Source: Halogeometricum rufum (GTDB lineage Archaea; Halobacteriota; Halobacteria; Halobacteriales; Haloferacaceae). From it: a DNA stretch of 64,000 bases. Position numbers and translations under genes: made by a program. This document shows, piece after piece, positions 41,756 to 49,395 of this stretch (position 1 is the stretch's first letter; every line of letters begins with the position of its first letter). The notes beneath the pieces were generated by a model. It saw only the letters and a list, made by a program, of their open reading frames with translations. It searched no databases and had not been told where the DNA came from. The stretch covers positions 558,001-622,000 of the forward strand of contig NZ_FOYT01000002.1 in assembly GCF_900112175.1 (NCBI RefSeq). The letters are read 5' to 3'.

Positions 41756-42874
41756 TTAACAGAGATTCATCGCCTTCTCTGTCAGTCGATAGCGGTAGGC
41801 TTGGTTGAGAAAGACGATTCGACCGTACTCTTCGGACTTTGTGACCTCAGCAGACGACTCGATTGCATCGACGGCCGCGTTGAGGCGATCGACAGGGTCC
41901 CCCGAGTAGAGAAATTCAACGACTCGCTCTGGTGCGACGTCGAACTCTGCGGCCAATATACTCCGGATCGTCCGTCCTGCCCCGTCGGCAAGTGCGACTG
42001 ACGGCGCTGACACTGCTGTCTGTGGACCACTGAGTTCGGCTGCTTCGTCGCCGAGTTCGACCGATTGAAGCTCGTCGTCGATATGTGCCACGAGCGCGTC
42101 GAGGTTTTCGTCCGCCTCTTCGGTCACACGGCCGTTGACGATTTCGTCGATTCGTTCGCTAATTGCGAATACGTTCGGCCCGGGAGGTGTGGTGGCCTCG
42201 AGAATACCGAGGTCGACGAGGTGATCGAGAACCGTCTTGGGCTGATACTCGAGCTCAAGCTCCAACTCGTCGAGTAACTCGGCTCGTTTGATTCCTTCGT
42301 GGTCCGGATCGATTCCGGCCTGATGGAACGCTTTTGCGGTTTCAACCTGATCGTCTGTGCTGTGAGTTCCACCCTTCCGGTCCTCGATATACTGCTCTAA
42401 GCGGCTGTAATTCGCACGTTCGTCCGACGGTCCGATAGTCAGGGCGTCGGCGACGTTCGACGGGAGTTCCGGACGCGGTGCATCGAGGTGACGCTGGGAT
42501 TTTTCGGAGAGGCGCGTATTGTCGTACAACGCACGAGCAATCGGGAGACCTCTCAAATAGTTGTATTCCGTGAGTATCTCAACCCCGTATTCGGTCAGAC
42601 CATAGAACTGCGACGGAAGCTCCCGCGAGTCCTCGTTCGGTGGATGCTCGTAGCGTTCGATGATATCTGCCTCCCGGAGAACCTGCAACTGGTCCCGAAT
42701 CGCCGCTTTGTTTTTCGGGATCATGTGTGCCAGTTCATCGAGCGACGGCAGGTGTGCCGGATGACCGAGGATATACTGTAACACCAGATGGCGGGTCTCC
42801 TGAGATAACAACTGGTATATCTGCCGCTGCTCCTCGAACGGATCACGCTTGTCTGCGGCAGGCGCGTCGCTCAT
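41756..42874 (-). CDS. Winged-helix regulator in lower-GC cassette
   Basis: A 372-residue predicted DNA-binding protein. Residues about 12-85 hold a winged helix (FEEQRQIYQLLSQETRHLVLQYIL, LPSLDELAHMIPKNKAAIRDQLQVLREADIIERYE) and SQFYGLTEYGVEIL for the wing. A second winged-helix-like part appears at about 190-240 (IKRAELLDELELELEYQPKTVLDHLVDLGILEATTPPG). The C-terminal region includes GRIVFLNQAYRYRLTEKAMN. The gene is read divergently from the TIR-like gene, with an operator-like palindrome between them. Codon use is much less GC-biased than that of adjacent mch, indicating horizontal transfer. MSDAPAADKRD at 42874 is preferred to 42904 on composition. Confidence 0.82.
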   Translation of the reverse strand: MSDAPAADKRDPFEEQRQIYQLLSQETRHLVLQYILGHPAHLPSLDELAHMIPKNKAAIRDQLQVLREADIIERYEHPPNEDSRELPSQFYGLTEYGVEILTEYNYLRGLPIARALYDNTRLSEKSQRHLDAPRPELPSNVADALTIGPSDERANYSRLEQYIEDRKGGTHSTDDQVETAKAFHQAGIDPDHEGIKRAELLDELELELEYQPKTVLDHLVDLGILEATTPPGPNVFAISERIDEIVNGRVTEEADENLDALVAHIDDELQSVELGDEAAELSGPQTAVSAPSVALADGAGRTIRSILAAEFDVAPERVVEFLYSGDPVDRLNAAVDAIESSAEVTKSEEYGRIVFLNQAYRYRLTEKAMNLC

Positions 42875-42942
42875 CCTTGTATAGGAGTTCCCGGGAGAGT
42901 GCAAAACAGTTTGGGTCGACCAATGTGGTTATACAGAGAAAA

Positions 42943-42966
42943 ACCAAATTGGTCAGTAATATATTT
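42943..42966 (+). promoter_or_regulatory. Operator-like palindrome and TATA box of the TIR-like gene
   Basis: ACCAAATTGGT (42943-42953) is a perfect odd-length palindrome directly ahead of the TATA-like TAATATATTT (42957-42966), which is centred about 30 nt before ATG 42992. The outer bases GACCAAT (42918-42924) and ATTGGTC (42948-42954) also form a 7-bp inverted pair. Binding there would cover the BRE/TATA region; the divergent winged-helix protein is the obvious candidate. Confidence 0.5.
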
Positions 42967-42991
42967 GAGGCGGCGGAGTGCAGAGAGGACC

Positions 42992-43750
42992 ATGACTGAC
43001 TCGGGGCCTCCGGCCGACCCTCGTGAGATCTTCGAGAACGTGGACGAAGCGCTACAAGGACTCGAACTCGAACCTCACGAGACGTCTCAGATACTGAGCT
43101 TCGCCAACGACGAGGTCCCCCACCTCCAGACGCCCGAAACATCGTATTTCATCCTCGGGAGCTACCGAGATCCGTATATTCGGCGGTTGCGAATCGTCGA
43201 AAACGAGCTGAACAAACGACTTGGAACGTATCCGTTCCTCATGGGTGACCTCCGCGAAATCGATCTCGACCGCCTTCCCGTGTTTCGGATTCGATTCACA
43301 CTGTTAGCCGCGTACACAGACTACATCGTCGCAGTATACGAACAGGGAGCAGGTGGAGAGGTCACCGAGCTCGGCAAGATCAGCACGACACCGTACTTCG
43401 AAAAGTCGTTCGTTCTTCCGCGCGACTACACGTGGATGACCGACAAACAACTCGAGAGCCCAGCTGACGTCCTCACAGCTGCGATAAATATCCGATTCAA
43501 CGACGATCTCGACGAGGTATCTGTCGAAGAGGAGTTAGAGTCGCTACTTACACAGGCACAACAGAACGGGATCGAGATATCCCGACAGGATATCGACGAG
43601 CGGCTCCAGACGAGAGAGCAGGCCGAGGAAGAGGCCGTCTCGTATAGCTGGGTTCACCTGAACGAGTTTCGACTGTTCGAACTCCACAATCAGTGTCTAC
43701 CGTGGTCCGACCCGGACGAACTGCGGGAGATTACCCAAGAAGTCCCGTAA
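42992..43750 (+). CDS. Predicted TIR/nucleoside-deoxyribosyltransferase-like protein
   Basis: A 252-residue acidic protein. Residues 50-145 alternate strand and helix in the manner of TIR or nucleoside 2-deoxyribosyltransferase folds: SYFILGSYRDPY (52-61), then YPFLMGDLREI, FRIRFTLLAAYTDYIVAVYE and AGGEVTELGKI (120-130), with Glu123/Glu126 in the place where such enzymes keep a catalytic glutamate. The C-terminal third is helical. An NAD- or nucleotide-cleaving activity is inferred, not shown. A haloarchaeal DUF7509 relation is possible but was recalled, not checked. ATG 42992 lies about 30 nt after a strong TATA. It pairs divergently with the regulator at 42874. Confidence 0.72.
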   Translation: MTDSGPPADPREIFENVDEALQGLELEPHETSQILSFANDEVPHLQTPETSYFILGSYRDPYIRRLRIVENELNKRLGTYPFLMGDLREIDLDRLPVFRIRFTLLAAYTDYIVAVYEQGAGGEVTELGKISTTPYFEKSFVLPRDYTWMTDKQLESPADVLTAAINIRFNDDLDEVSVEEELESLLTQAQQNGIEISRQDIDERLQTREQAEEEAVSYSWVHLNEFRLFELHNQCLPWSDPDELREITQEVP

Positions 43751-43784
43751 AACAACTCCCACTCTCGAACAAGAGCGACGACGC

Positions 43785-44102
43785 CTATCCGCTTCGTTCC
43801 TTCTTTGCTTCCCGGCCGAGGTGTTCCTCCACGGCGTCTACTTTGTCCCGCGCGCGTTGGTCCGACGCCCGCTTGTCGTCTATCTTCAGGAACGTGCTCA
43901 CCCTGTCGCCCTCGACGGCCTTGTGCGCGGCGGCGACGGCGTCGAGCAGCGTGTCGACGTCGTCCGCCTCTATCACCGTCCCCATCGGGTTCGTCTCGTA
44001 GGAGACGTCGAAGTCGTCCAGCGCGGCGACGGCCTTCGCAACTTCGCCCGACATGCTGTCCTCGACGACCGGTGCGACGCTCAGCATCGCGATGACTGTC
44101 AT
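43785..44102 (-). CDS. MTH1187-family thiamine-binding protein (UPF0045)
   Basis: A 105-residue ferredoxin-like-fold protein of the MTH1187/YkoF family, which binds hydroxymethylpyrimidine/thiamine. It begins VIAMLSVAPVVEDSMSGEVAKAVAALDDFDVSYETNPMGTVIEADDVDTLLDAVAAAHKAV, a layout characteristic of this family, and ends in a basic helix. MTVIAMLSV at 44102 is the start; the in-frame extension to 44351 is not protein-like and lies over the upstream membrane-protein region. It probably acts in thiamine salvage or homeostasis. It converges on the TIR-like gene. Confidence 0.85.
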   Translation of the reverse strand: MTVIAMLSVAPVVEDSMSGEVAKAVAALDDFDVSYETNPMGTVIEADDVDTLLDAVAAAHKAVEGDRVSTFLKIDDKRASDQRARDKVDAVEEHLGREAKKERSG

Positions 44103-44238
44103 ACGAGTCCCCTCGCACGCCGGCGAAATAGTCGTACCGTCGGTGCGCGCCGACTGCCGCCACCGTCGGCGGGCGTCGCCGACCCACGCCACGTCCCCGC
44201 CGGTGCTGCTTTTCGTGCTCCCCGTCGTACCGTTCTCT

Positions 44239-45306
44239 ATGTCTCTCCCCTCGCTAACTGCGGTGCCGCGCGTCGAACGGAGCGTCTCCCTCCTCCGAGC
44301 GCTGGTGCACGAGGTCCGAACCGAGAAGCTCACGTTCATGGCCGGCAGCATCGCCTACCACGCGTTCGTCTCGTTGCTCCCGCTGTTCTTGCTGCTCCTC
44401 GCCGTCGCCGCCACGCTCGGTAACCAGACGCTGGACGACAGCGTCCGGACGCTGGCGGGCGTCGTCCTCACCGAGGGGACCCGCGACGAGTTCTTCGCCG
44501 AGGCGACGGCCGCCAGCCAGTCGGCGGGCGTGTCCCTGTTCGGCGGCGTGGTCCTCCTGTGGGGGACGCTCCGCATCTTCCGCGGCCTCGACACGGCGTT
44601 CTCCGACATCTACGAGTCGGAGGCGTCGAACACGTTCGGCGACCAACTCGGCGACGGCGTCCTCGTCCTCGTCACGTTCGCCGCCGTCCTCGTCGTCGGC
44701 TCCGTCGTCGACGACGCCGTCGCCCGCCTCGTCGCCGGGAACGTCGGGTGGGCGGTGAGTCGCCTGTTCCTGATTCTCGGGTTGGCGTTCGCGCTCTATC
44801 CCATGTACTACGTCTTCCCCGACACCGACGTCGGCTTCCTCGAAGTGGTCCCGGGCACGCTCACCGCCGCCGTCGGACTCACCGTCTTCGAGTCGCTGTT
44901 CGGCGTCTACACCACCTACTCCAGCGCGTCGCCCGAACGGAGCGTCGTCGCCGGCATCCTCGTCCTCCTGACGTGGCTCTACTTCAGCGGTCTCGTCGTC
45001 CTCCTCGGTGCCGCCGTCAACGCCGTCCTCTCGAACCGGAGTCGAGACGTGAACGTCGAACCGGTGTTCGGCGGCATCCCGCCCGAGGAGAAGCGCCACA
45101 ACGGGGTCGAACGGGACGAACTCGTCGCGGCCGTCGAGACGCTCGAACGGCACCTCCGCGACGCCGAGGACGTCGCCGTCACCGTGGACGGCGAGGAGAT
45201 TCCGATTCCGGTCCCGGACCGCGTCGTCACCGACACCGAGTCGCTCCGCTTCCTCCCGGGCGGAGCCGTCAGCGTCGAACTGCGGTGGTCGCCTCGCGAC
45301 GAGTGA
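44239..45306 (+). CDS. YihY/BrkB-family membrane protein
   Basis: A 355-residue inner-membrane protein of the YihY/virulence factor BrkB family (formerly called RNase BN). Six hydrophobic segments lie in residues 25-265, with the N-terminal signature EKLTFMAGSIAYHAFVSLLPLFLLLL and a later LTWLYFSGLVVLLGAAVNAVL. The acidic cytosolic tail (270-355) is a haloarchaeal extension containing PPEEKRHNGVERDELV. The transported or bound substrate is unknown. MSLPSLTAVP at 44239 is chosen; upstream in-frame sequence overlaps the thiamine-binding gene. Confidence 0.9.
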   Translation: MSLPSLTAVPRVERSVSLLRALVHEVRTEKLTFMAGSIAYHAFVSLLPLFLLLLAVAATLGNQTLDDSVRTLAGVVLTEGTRDEFFAEATAASQSAGVSLFGGVVLLWGTLRIFRGLDTAFSDIYESEASNTFGDQLGDGVLVLVTFAAVLVVGSVVDDAVARLVAGNVGWAVSRLFLILGLAFALYPMYYVFPDTDVGFLEVVPGTLTAAVGLTVFESLFGVYTTYSSASPERSVVAGILVLLTWLYFSGLVVLLGAAVNAVLSNRSRDVNVEPVFGGIPPEEKRHNGVERDELVAAVETLERHLRDAEDVAVTVDGEEIPIPVPDRVVTDTESLRFLPGGAVSVELRWSPRDE

Positions 45307-45387
45307 CCCACGTGGCGGGGAGTGTGCGGTGACGACGGGCGAGAGCGGAGCGACTACGCTTAAGCCCTCAGCGAGCGTCTCTCCGTC

Positions 45388-45696
45388 ATGGCAACGAACT
45401 CCCGAGCGACGGCGACGACCGAGACTGCGAGAACCGACCGACCGACCCGTCCCGCCACGATAGACCGCGTGCCGGCGGTCACCGACCCCGCGACGAGTGC
45501 GACGACGGCGTCCCGCGCCGTCCCCCAACTCACGGAGGTCCGAAACCGCCGACTGGCCGACGGCTACTTCGGCGAGTCGTTCCTCGTCTGGCGCTGCCTC
45601 GACTGCGGCGAGACGGGGTCGCTGGACGCGTTCCCGACGTACTGCCCGGACTGCCGCGCCGACCGCGAGTCGCTGTTCTACTGGGTCGAAGACTGA
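45388..45696 (+). CDS. Small rubredoxin-like/zinc-ribbon protein (DUF7130-like)
   Basis: A 102-residue protein with a Thr/Ala-rich N-terminal half and a C-terminal metal ribbon: CLDC and CPDC (C-x2-C ... C-x2-C) in RCLDCGETGSLDAFPTYCPDCRADRESLFYWVED. It resembles haloarchaeal DUF7130 rubredoxin-like proteins (recalled). Function unknown; metal binding is very likely. A TATA-like GCTTAAGCC lies about 30 nt upstream of ATG 45388, so the mRNA is probably leaderless. Confidence 0.78.
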   Translation: MATNSRATATTETARTDRPTRPATIDRVPAVTDPATSATTASRAVPQLTEVRNRRLADGYFGESFLVWRCLDCGETGSLDAFPTYCPDCRADRESLFYWVED

Positions 45697-45729
45697 CCGC
45701 CGACGGCCGGCCGAGCGCCCGTGTTTCTC

Positions 45730-46920
45730 TTATCCCCCGCCCTCTCCCGGTGTCCGCTCCTCGGCGCGCCACGACGCGAGCGTCTCGTGGACGCCGAGGA
45801 CGAGTGCGGGGACGACGACCATGAACAGGTGCTCTTCGAGAGGGATGCCGAACAGTTCGGCGCCGGTTCGGAGCGGGATGGCGAAGACGCCGACTTCGAG
45901 CGTGTACCAGTCCCAGAGGTAGGCGACGGGGTAGACGGCCGCGACGGTCACGGCGGCGCGTCGGAGGGCGTTCGCGCGGGCCAGCAGGCCGAACGCGACG
46001 GCGCCGAACACCACCTCGGTCGCGAGGTAGGTGTAGCCGCCGAGGACGCCGATGTCCGGGAGCGGAACGGCGGCCAGCGGTCTGAACCAGACCGCAATCA
46101 GCAGTAGCGCGAGGAAGACGTACGTTCCGCGGACGAGGAGCATCGTCGCCAGCCTCGGCGACGCGCCGCGGGCGGCGACGGCGACCAGTCCGAAGGCGAC
46201 GGCGGCGACAAGCGCGAACGGCGGGAACAGGCCGTCGCCCGTCAGGAGGAGGACGGCGACCATCCCGGCGCCGAGGAGGGCGTGGGCGAACCGGCGGGCG
46301 CGCCGCGGTCCGAGGACGACGGCGACGGTGCGCTTGTCGATGCTCGCGTCGTAGTCGTGGTCCTTCGCGTCGTCTATCACCTTCACGCCGGTGAGGAGGA
46401 CGAAGAAGACGAACGCGTACGCCAGCGGTTCGGGCGCGAGCGCCGCCGTCTGGACGTAGTAGCCGCCGACGATGGCGAGGGCGATGCCGAACGGGTAGCC
46501 GGCGGTGGCGGTGACGGGGTTCGTGTCCAACTGCGGCGCGTGGAGGTAGCCGACGAACCACGTCGGCAGGGTGACGAGGACGGCACCGACGCCGACCATC
46601 TGCCAGAGGGCCACGAGACACAGGAGGAAGCCGACGCCCGCGGCGACGAGTCCGACCCGGCATCCGCGTCTCGTCATCGGGTGGTCGTCGTCCTCGCCGC
46701 GGACGTAGAAGTCCACCAACCCGTCCTTCACGTGCGCGGTGTAGACGGCGCAGAACATCGCCGCCACGTGGACGAACGCCGGGCCGAACGCGACGCGTCC
46801 GGCCACGACGGCGCCGAACAGCGAGGACGCGAGTGGCGGCAGCATGAACACTGGATGCACCTGCGACGCCAGCGCCCTCGCGGCGTGTCCCGGTCCCGCC
46901 CCCCGGCGAGAGAGAGCCAT
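45730..46920 (-). CDS. UbiA-family prenyltransferase fused to a lycopene cyclase domain
   Basis: A 396-residue polytopic membrane protein. Residues 1-285 are a UbiA-type prenyltransferase/lycopene elongase-like unit; the second Asp-rich motif is DDAKDHDYDASID (183-195), and the first site shows KDGLVD...GEDDD. Residues about 294-382 form a CarR-type lycopene cyclase domain (YTYLATEVVFG, YLWDWYTLEVG, FGIPLEEHLF at 358-366). It probably acts in C40/C50 carotenoid formation (bacterioruberin or beta-carotene/retinal routes). The TATA-like TTAACTATC lies about 30 nt before ATG 46920. The fusion of these two activities in one chain is notable. Confidence 0.88.
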   Translation of the reverse strand: MALSRRGAGPGHAARALASQVHPVFMLPPLASSLFGAVVAGRVAFGPAFVHVAAMFCAVYTAHVKDGLVDFYVRGEDDDHPMTRRGCRVGLVAAGVGFLLCLVALWQMVGVGAVLVTLPTWFVGYLHAPQLDTNPVTATAGYPFGIALAIVGGYYVQTAALAPEPLAYAFVFFVLLTGVKVIDDAKDHDYDASIDKRTVAVVLGPRRARRFAHALLGAGMVAVLLLTGDGLFPPFALVAAVAFGLVAVAARGASPRLATMLLVRGTYVFLALLLIAVWFRPLAAVPLPDIGVLGGYTYLATEVVFGAVAFGLLARANALRRAAVTVAAVYPVAYLWDWYTLEVGVFAIPLRTGAELFGIPLEEHLFMVVVPALVLGVHETLASWRAEERTPGEGGG

Positions 46921-47094
46921 ACGTTCGCATGGGATGCCCGATAGTTAAGTTACGTTGCGTTACGAAATAATATGTTCTACGAGTGAATTTCCCGTTAGAC
47001 GACTTGATGGGCGCACGTTCGGGACACTAGCTGGACTCACCGCCCGGCCGCGCGAACGCGAACGGCTTTTTCGGACCGGTGCCGAACGCTCGGT

Positions 47095-47364
47095 ATGTAC
47101 CTCTCACATCCGGTGCGGCGGATGCGCGACGACCCGTTCGCCGACCAGACGGCGACGCTCGTGGTCGAACTCGACGCGGCCGACCGGTCGGACCTGGACG
47201 CGACGCTGGACGAGGTGGACGGCGCCTTCGAACGCGAACTGCAACTGGGCTCGTACCTGGTCTCGATGCCCGAGACGCAGGTGGACGCGTTCTGCGAGAT
47301 GGACGGGCTCGCGCGCGTCGAGACGGCGAACACGCTCGGGTTGGCCATCGACGACGGCGAGTAG
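47095..47364 (+). CDS. Small conserved-looking hypothetical protein
   Basis: An 89-residue acidic protein with a ferredoxin-like alternation: ATLVVELDAADRSDLDATLDEVDGAFERELQLGSYLVSMPETQVDAFCEMDGLARVETANTLGLAID. The strand-helix-strand-strand-helix-strand order suggests a small regulatory or metal-independent domain. A TATA-like GGCTTTTTCGG about 30 nt before ATG 47095 supports leaderless transcription. No family recognised. It converges on the frameshifted gene at 47382-47634. Confidence 0.7.
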   Translation: MYLSHPVRRMRDDPFADQTATLVVELDAADRSDLDATLDEVDGAFERELQLGSYLVSMPETQVDAFCEMDGLARVETANTLGLAIDDGE

Positions 47365-47381
47365 ACGCCCCCGGCGTGCCG

Positions 47382-47634
47382 TCACAGGACTACGCCGGCG
47401 ACGAGGAGAGGGAGTCCGAGGGCGATAGCGCCGCCCACGAGGCGGGCGTAGCGTTCCTGCTTCCGCCTCGCGCCCCGCGGGTCGTCCTGCCACTCCCGCG
47501 ACGAGACGTAGTTGCGCGCGGTGCGGGAACAACGTCGGATACGCGCCGACGAGGAGGAGGAACAGCCCGCCGAAGACGAACGCCGGTTCCACGGCCGGTC
47601 GAACGCGGACGTCGCCGAAAAAGTTGGAGACCAC
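47382..47634 (-). pseudogene. Small two-helix membrane protein interrupted by a frameshift
   Basis: Reading from GTG 47634 gives a hydrophobic helix (FVFGGLFLLLVGAYPTLFPHRA). The frame then needs to lose one nucleotide near 47515-47520 (a GCGCGC run) to continue as NYVSSREWQDDPRGARRKQERYARLVGGAIALGLPLLVAGVVL and stop at 47382. Both parts look like real protein, with two transmembrane helices flanking a charged loop, so a single-base insertion (mutation or assembly error) is the simplest explanation. A TATA-like GCATATCG lies about 25 nt ahead of the GTG. Function unknown. Confidence 0.6.
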
Positions 47635-47680
47635 GGTCCGACGGCGCGACGATATGCACCGCTCGCAGTGTGAGCGTCAG

Positions 47681-47935
47681 AGAAGTGCGCTGGCTAGGAG
47701 TTCACCGAGCGAAGCGAGGTGAACGTCGGCGAGGCTCCGCCTCACCGGGATTCGAACCACGGTCGCTCCACTCCCTGATTCAAATCCCAGGGGCTTACAC
47801 ACCGAAACTCACGAGTACCGCGGCGCGACGAGACGCGCCGCTCACAGTGTGAGTTTCGGAGAAGTGCGCTGGCTGGGATTTGAACCCAGGTTGTGACCAT
47901 GGCAAGGTCACGTGATACCACTACACTACCAGCGC
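47681..47935. repeat. Copy A of a 255-bp duplicated segment ending in tRNA-Gly
   Basis: This segment is about 96% identical to 48384-48639. It begins with a short copy of the tRNA 3' end (AGAAGTGCGCTGGCT), holds tRNA-T-arm-like fragments (GGGATTCGAACC; ATTCAAATCCCAG) and a long imperfect hairpin (CGAAACTCAC ... GTGAGTTTCG around an inner GC-rich stem), and ends in the intact tRNA-Gly gene. Confidence 0.9.
47865..47935 (-). tRNA. tRNA-Gly(GCC)
   Basis: The minus strand reads GCGCTGGTAGTG... with a complete cloverleaf of 71 nt without the encoded CCA: acceptor GCGCTGG pairs with CCAGCGC plus discriminator A, the anticodon loop TTGCCAT contains GCC, and the T arm is GGGTTCAAATCCC. It is identical to the second copy at 48569-48639. 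Confidence 0.95.
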
Positions 47936-48028
47936 GCGTCGCCGACGCGTCCGAATCGCGTCACTCGATTCGATGCGACGACGGTACAAATAACACACGA
48001 ATTCGAGCCTCGCGTGCGCGCGAAGGAC

Positions 48029-48241
48029 TCAATTGCGGACCCACTTCACGACGGCGGCGGCGACGGCGCCGACGAGCATGAGGAACGACCCGACGATGAA
48101 CAGCCAGACGCCGAGTCGTTTCAGCGCCTCGTACAGGAACATGATGCTCCCGACGAAGAAGAGGACGTTGCCGAGGATGCCCAGCGTCGTGTGAATCCAC
48201 TCGTACTCCTCGAAGAAGGCTCTCAAGACGTCTTCGTACAT
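48029..48241 (-). CDS. YrhK-like small membrane protein
   Basis: A 70-residue protein with two transmembrane helices (about residues 17-38 and 45-66) and the YrhK-domain pattern W-x3-T...GNVLFFVGSIMFL...LGVWLFIVGSFLML. YrhK proteins are small membrane proteins of unknown role. The gene lies between the two 255-bp direct repeats carrying tRNA-Gly, so homologous recombination between them could delete it. ATG 48241 was chosen; no longer protein-like frame exists. Confidence 0.85.
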   Translation of the reverse strand: MYEDVLRAFFEEYEWIHTTLGILGNVLFFVGSIMFLYEALKRLGVWLFIVGSFLMLVGAVAAAVVKWVRN

Positions 48242-48383
48242 GCCGTGTTCGCACCCTCCGTGTCACCGTCGGTCCGGCGGTTTGAACTGCGTTGTGGCAG
48301 TTTCGGGGCGTCGGGGTCGCCGGCGAAGTCGGAGCGACGTTCGCACCGGACGGAGACGCACCGCTCGACGGGAGGAGGTTCGG

Positions 48384-48639
48384 AGAAGTGCGCTGGCTGG
48401 GAGTTCACCGAGCGAAGCGAGGTGAACGTCGGTGAGGCTCCGCCTCACCGGGATTTGAACCACGGTCGCTCCACTCCCTGATTCAAATCTCAGGGGCTTA
48501 CACATCGAAACTCACGAGTACCGCGGCGCGACGAGACGCGCCGCTCACAGTGTGAGTTTCGAGAGAAGTGCGCTGGCTGGGATTTGAACCCAGGTTGTGA
48601 CCATGGCAAGGTCACGTGATACCACTACACTACCAGCGC
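48384..48639. repeat. Copy B of the 255-bp duplicated segment ending in tRNA-Gly
   Basis: It differs from copy A by a handful of substitutions and one insertion. As in copy A, the partial tRNA 3' end lies about 185 bp to the left of the 3' end of the intact tRNA. The pair of duplications brackets the YrhK-like gene. Confidence 0.9.
48569..48639 (-). tRNA. tRNA-Gly(GCC), second copy
   Basis: The 71-nt sequence and structure are the same as at 47865-47935, with anticodon GCC in the loop TTGCCAT, acceptor GCGCTGG/CCAGCGC and T arm GGGTTCAAATCCC. Immediately after its 3' end the minus strand runs into the GTGAGTTTCG hairpin region shared with copy A. Confidence 0.95.
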
Positions 48640-48842
48640 GTGTCGCGGTCTGTAACTGCATTACTTCGTAACGCGAGGTCGATTGATAAGACTTGCGAAT
48701 CGGAGCAAATCGGGAGATGGCGTGGGGACGAACCCCACGGCCGACGACGGAAACCGGTCGGTGAACGAGAACGACGGACGGCGGCGTGGACCCTAATCAC
48801 GACGGGGCAATCGCTATCCAGACGTGTCCTCTACGGGAGCGT

Positions 48843-49217
48843 ATGAATCTGGAAACCCGCGTCCGCGAACTGGTCGGAGACGGTGACGCCGAGGCGGCGA
48901 ACCAACTGATTCGGGCGGCCATCAGTTGCGGCACCGACGCCGACTACCGGTTCGAGGACGGGCGGATTCGCGTCTCCCACCCGGCGTACGTGGGGACGCA
49001 CGAGGTACACCGGCGACCCATCGGCGGCGTTCGTATCGTCTCCCGCGGCGAGTATCGGTTCGTGGGCGAGTCCGGCAGCGTGGCCGTCGAACTGGAGGCG
49101 GTGAACTCGCAGGCGGTGCAGTTCGGTCGCGAGCACGTCTCCGAGTCGGCGCTGGCGGACGCGGAGGGGCCGTCGACGACGACGGACGGCCGGGGCGAAC
49201 TCGTCCCCTCTCGGTAA
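48843..49217 (+). CDS. Hypothetical protein upstream of the ribosomal operon
   Basis: A 124-residue soluble protein with no recognised motif. The N-terminal LETRVRELVGDGDAEAANQLIRAAISCGTDADYRFEDGRIRVSHPAYVG is helix then strands, followed by VRIVSRGEYRFVGESGSVAVELEAV and an acidic tail ending GELVPSR. ATG 48843 is chosen because upstream in-frame residues are not protein-like. A promoter is not obvious; the 203-bp gap after tRNA-Gly copy B may contain it. Function unknown. Confidence 0.65.
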   Translation: MNLETRVRELVGDGDAEAANQLIRAAISCGTDADYRFEDGRIRVSHPAYVGTHEVHRRPIGGVRIVSRGEYRFVGESGSVAVELEAVNSQAVQFGREHVSESALADAEGPSTTTDGRGELVPSR

Positions 49218-49395
49218 CGCGCCGAGCGTCCGACCGGGCGACGAATCGTGGTGACGAACCACACGGTTGCGCGAGCGCGAATCTCCCGTTCGCGAGGGTG
49301 TTACGCTCTCACAACGCCAGCTATCATTCGCTACCCTTTTAGGGAGGCATCCGGTACAAGCGATACAGTCTAGACGCGACGATGAAGGGACCGGT

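Noticed and set aside
47720-47800. Additional tRNA gene in the tRNA-like stretch
   Set aside because: T-arm-like pieces occur in opposing orientations, but no seven-base acceptor stem or anticodon arm can be completed.
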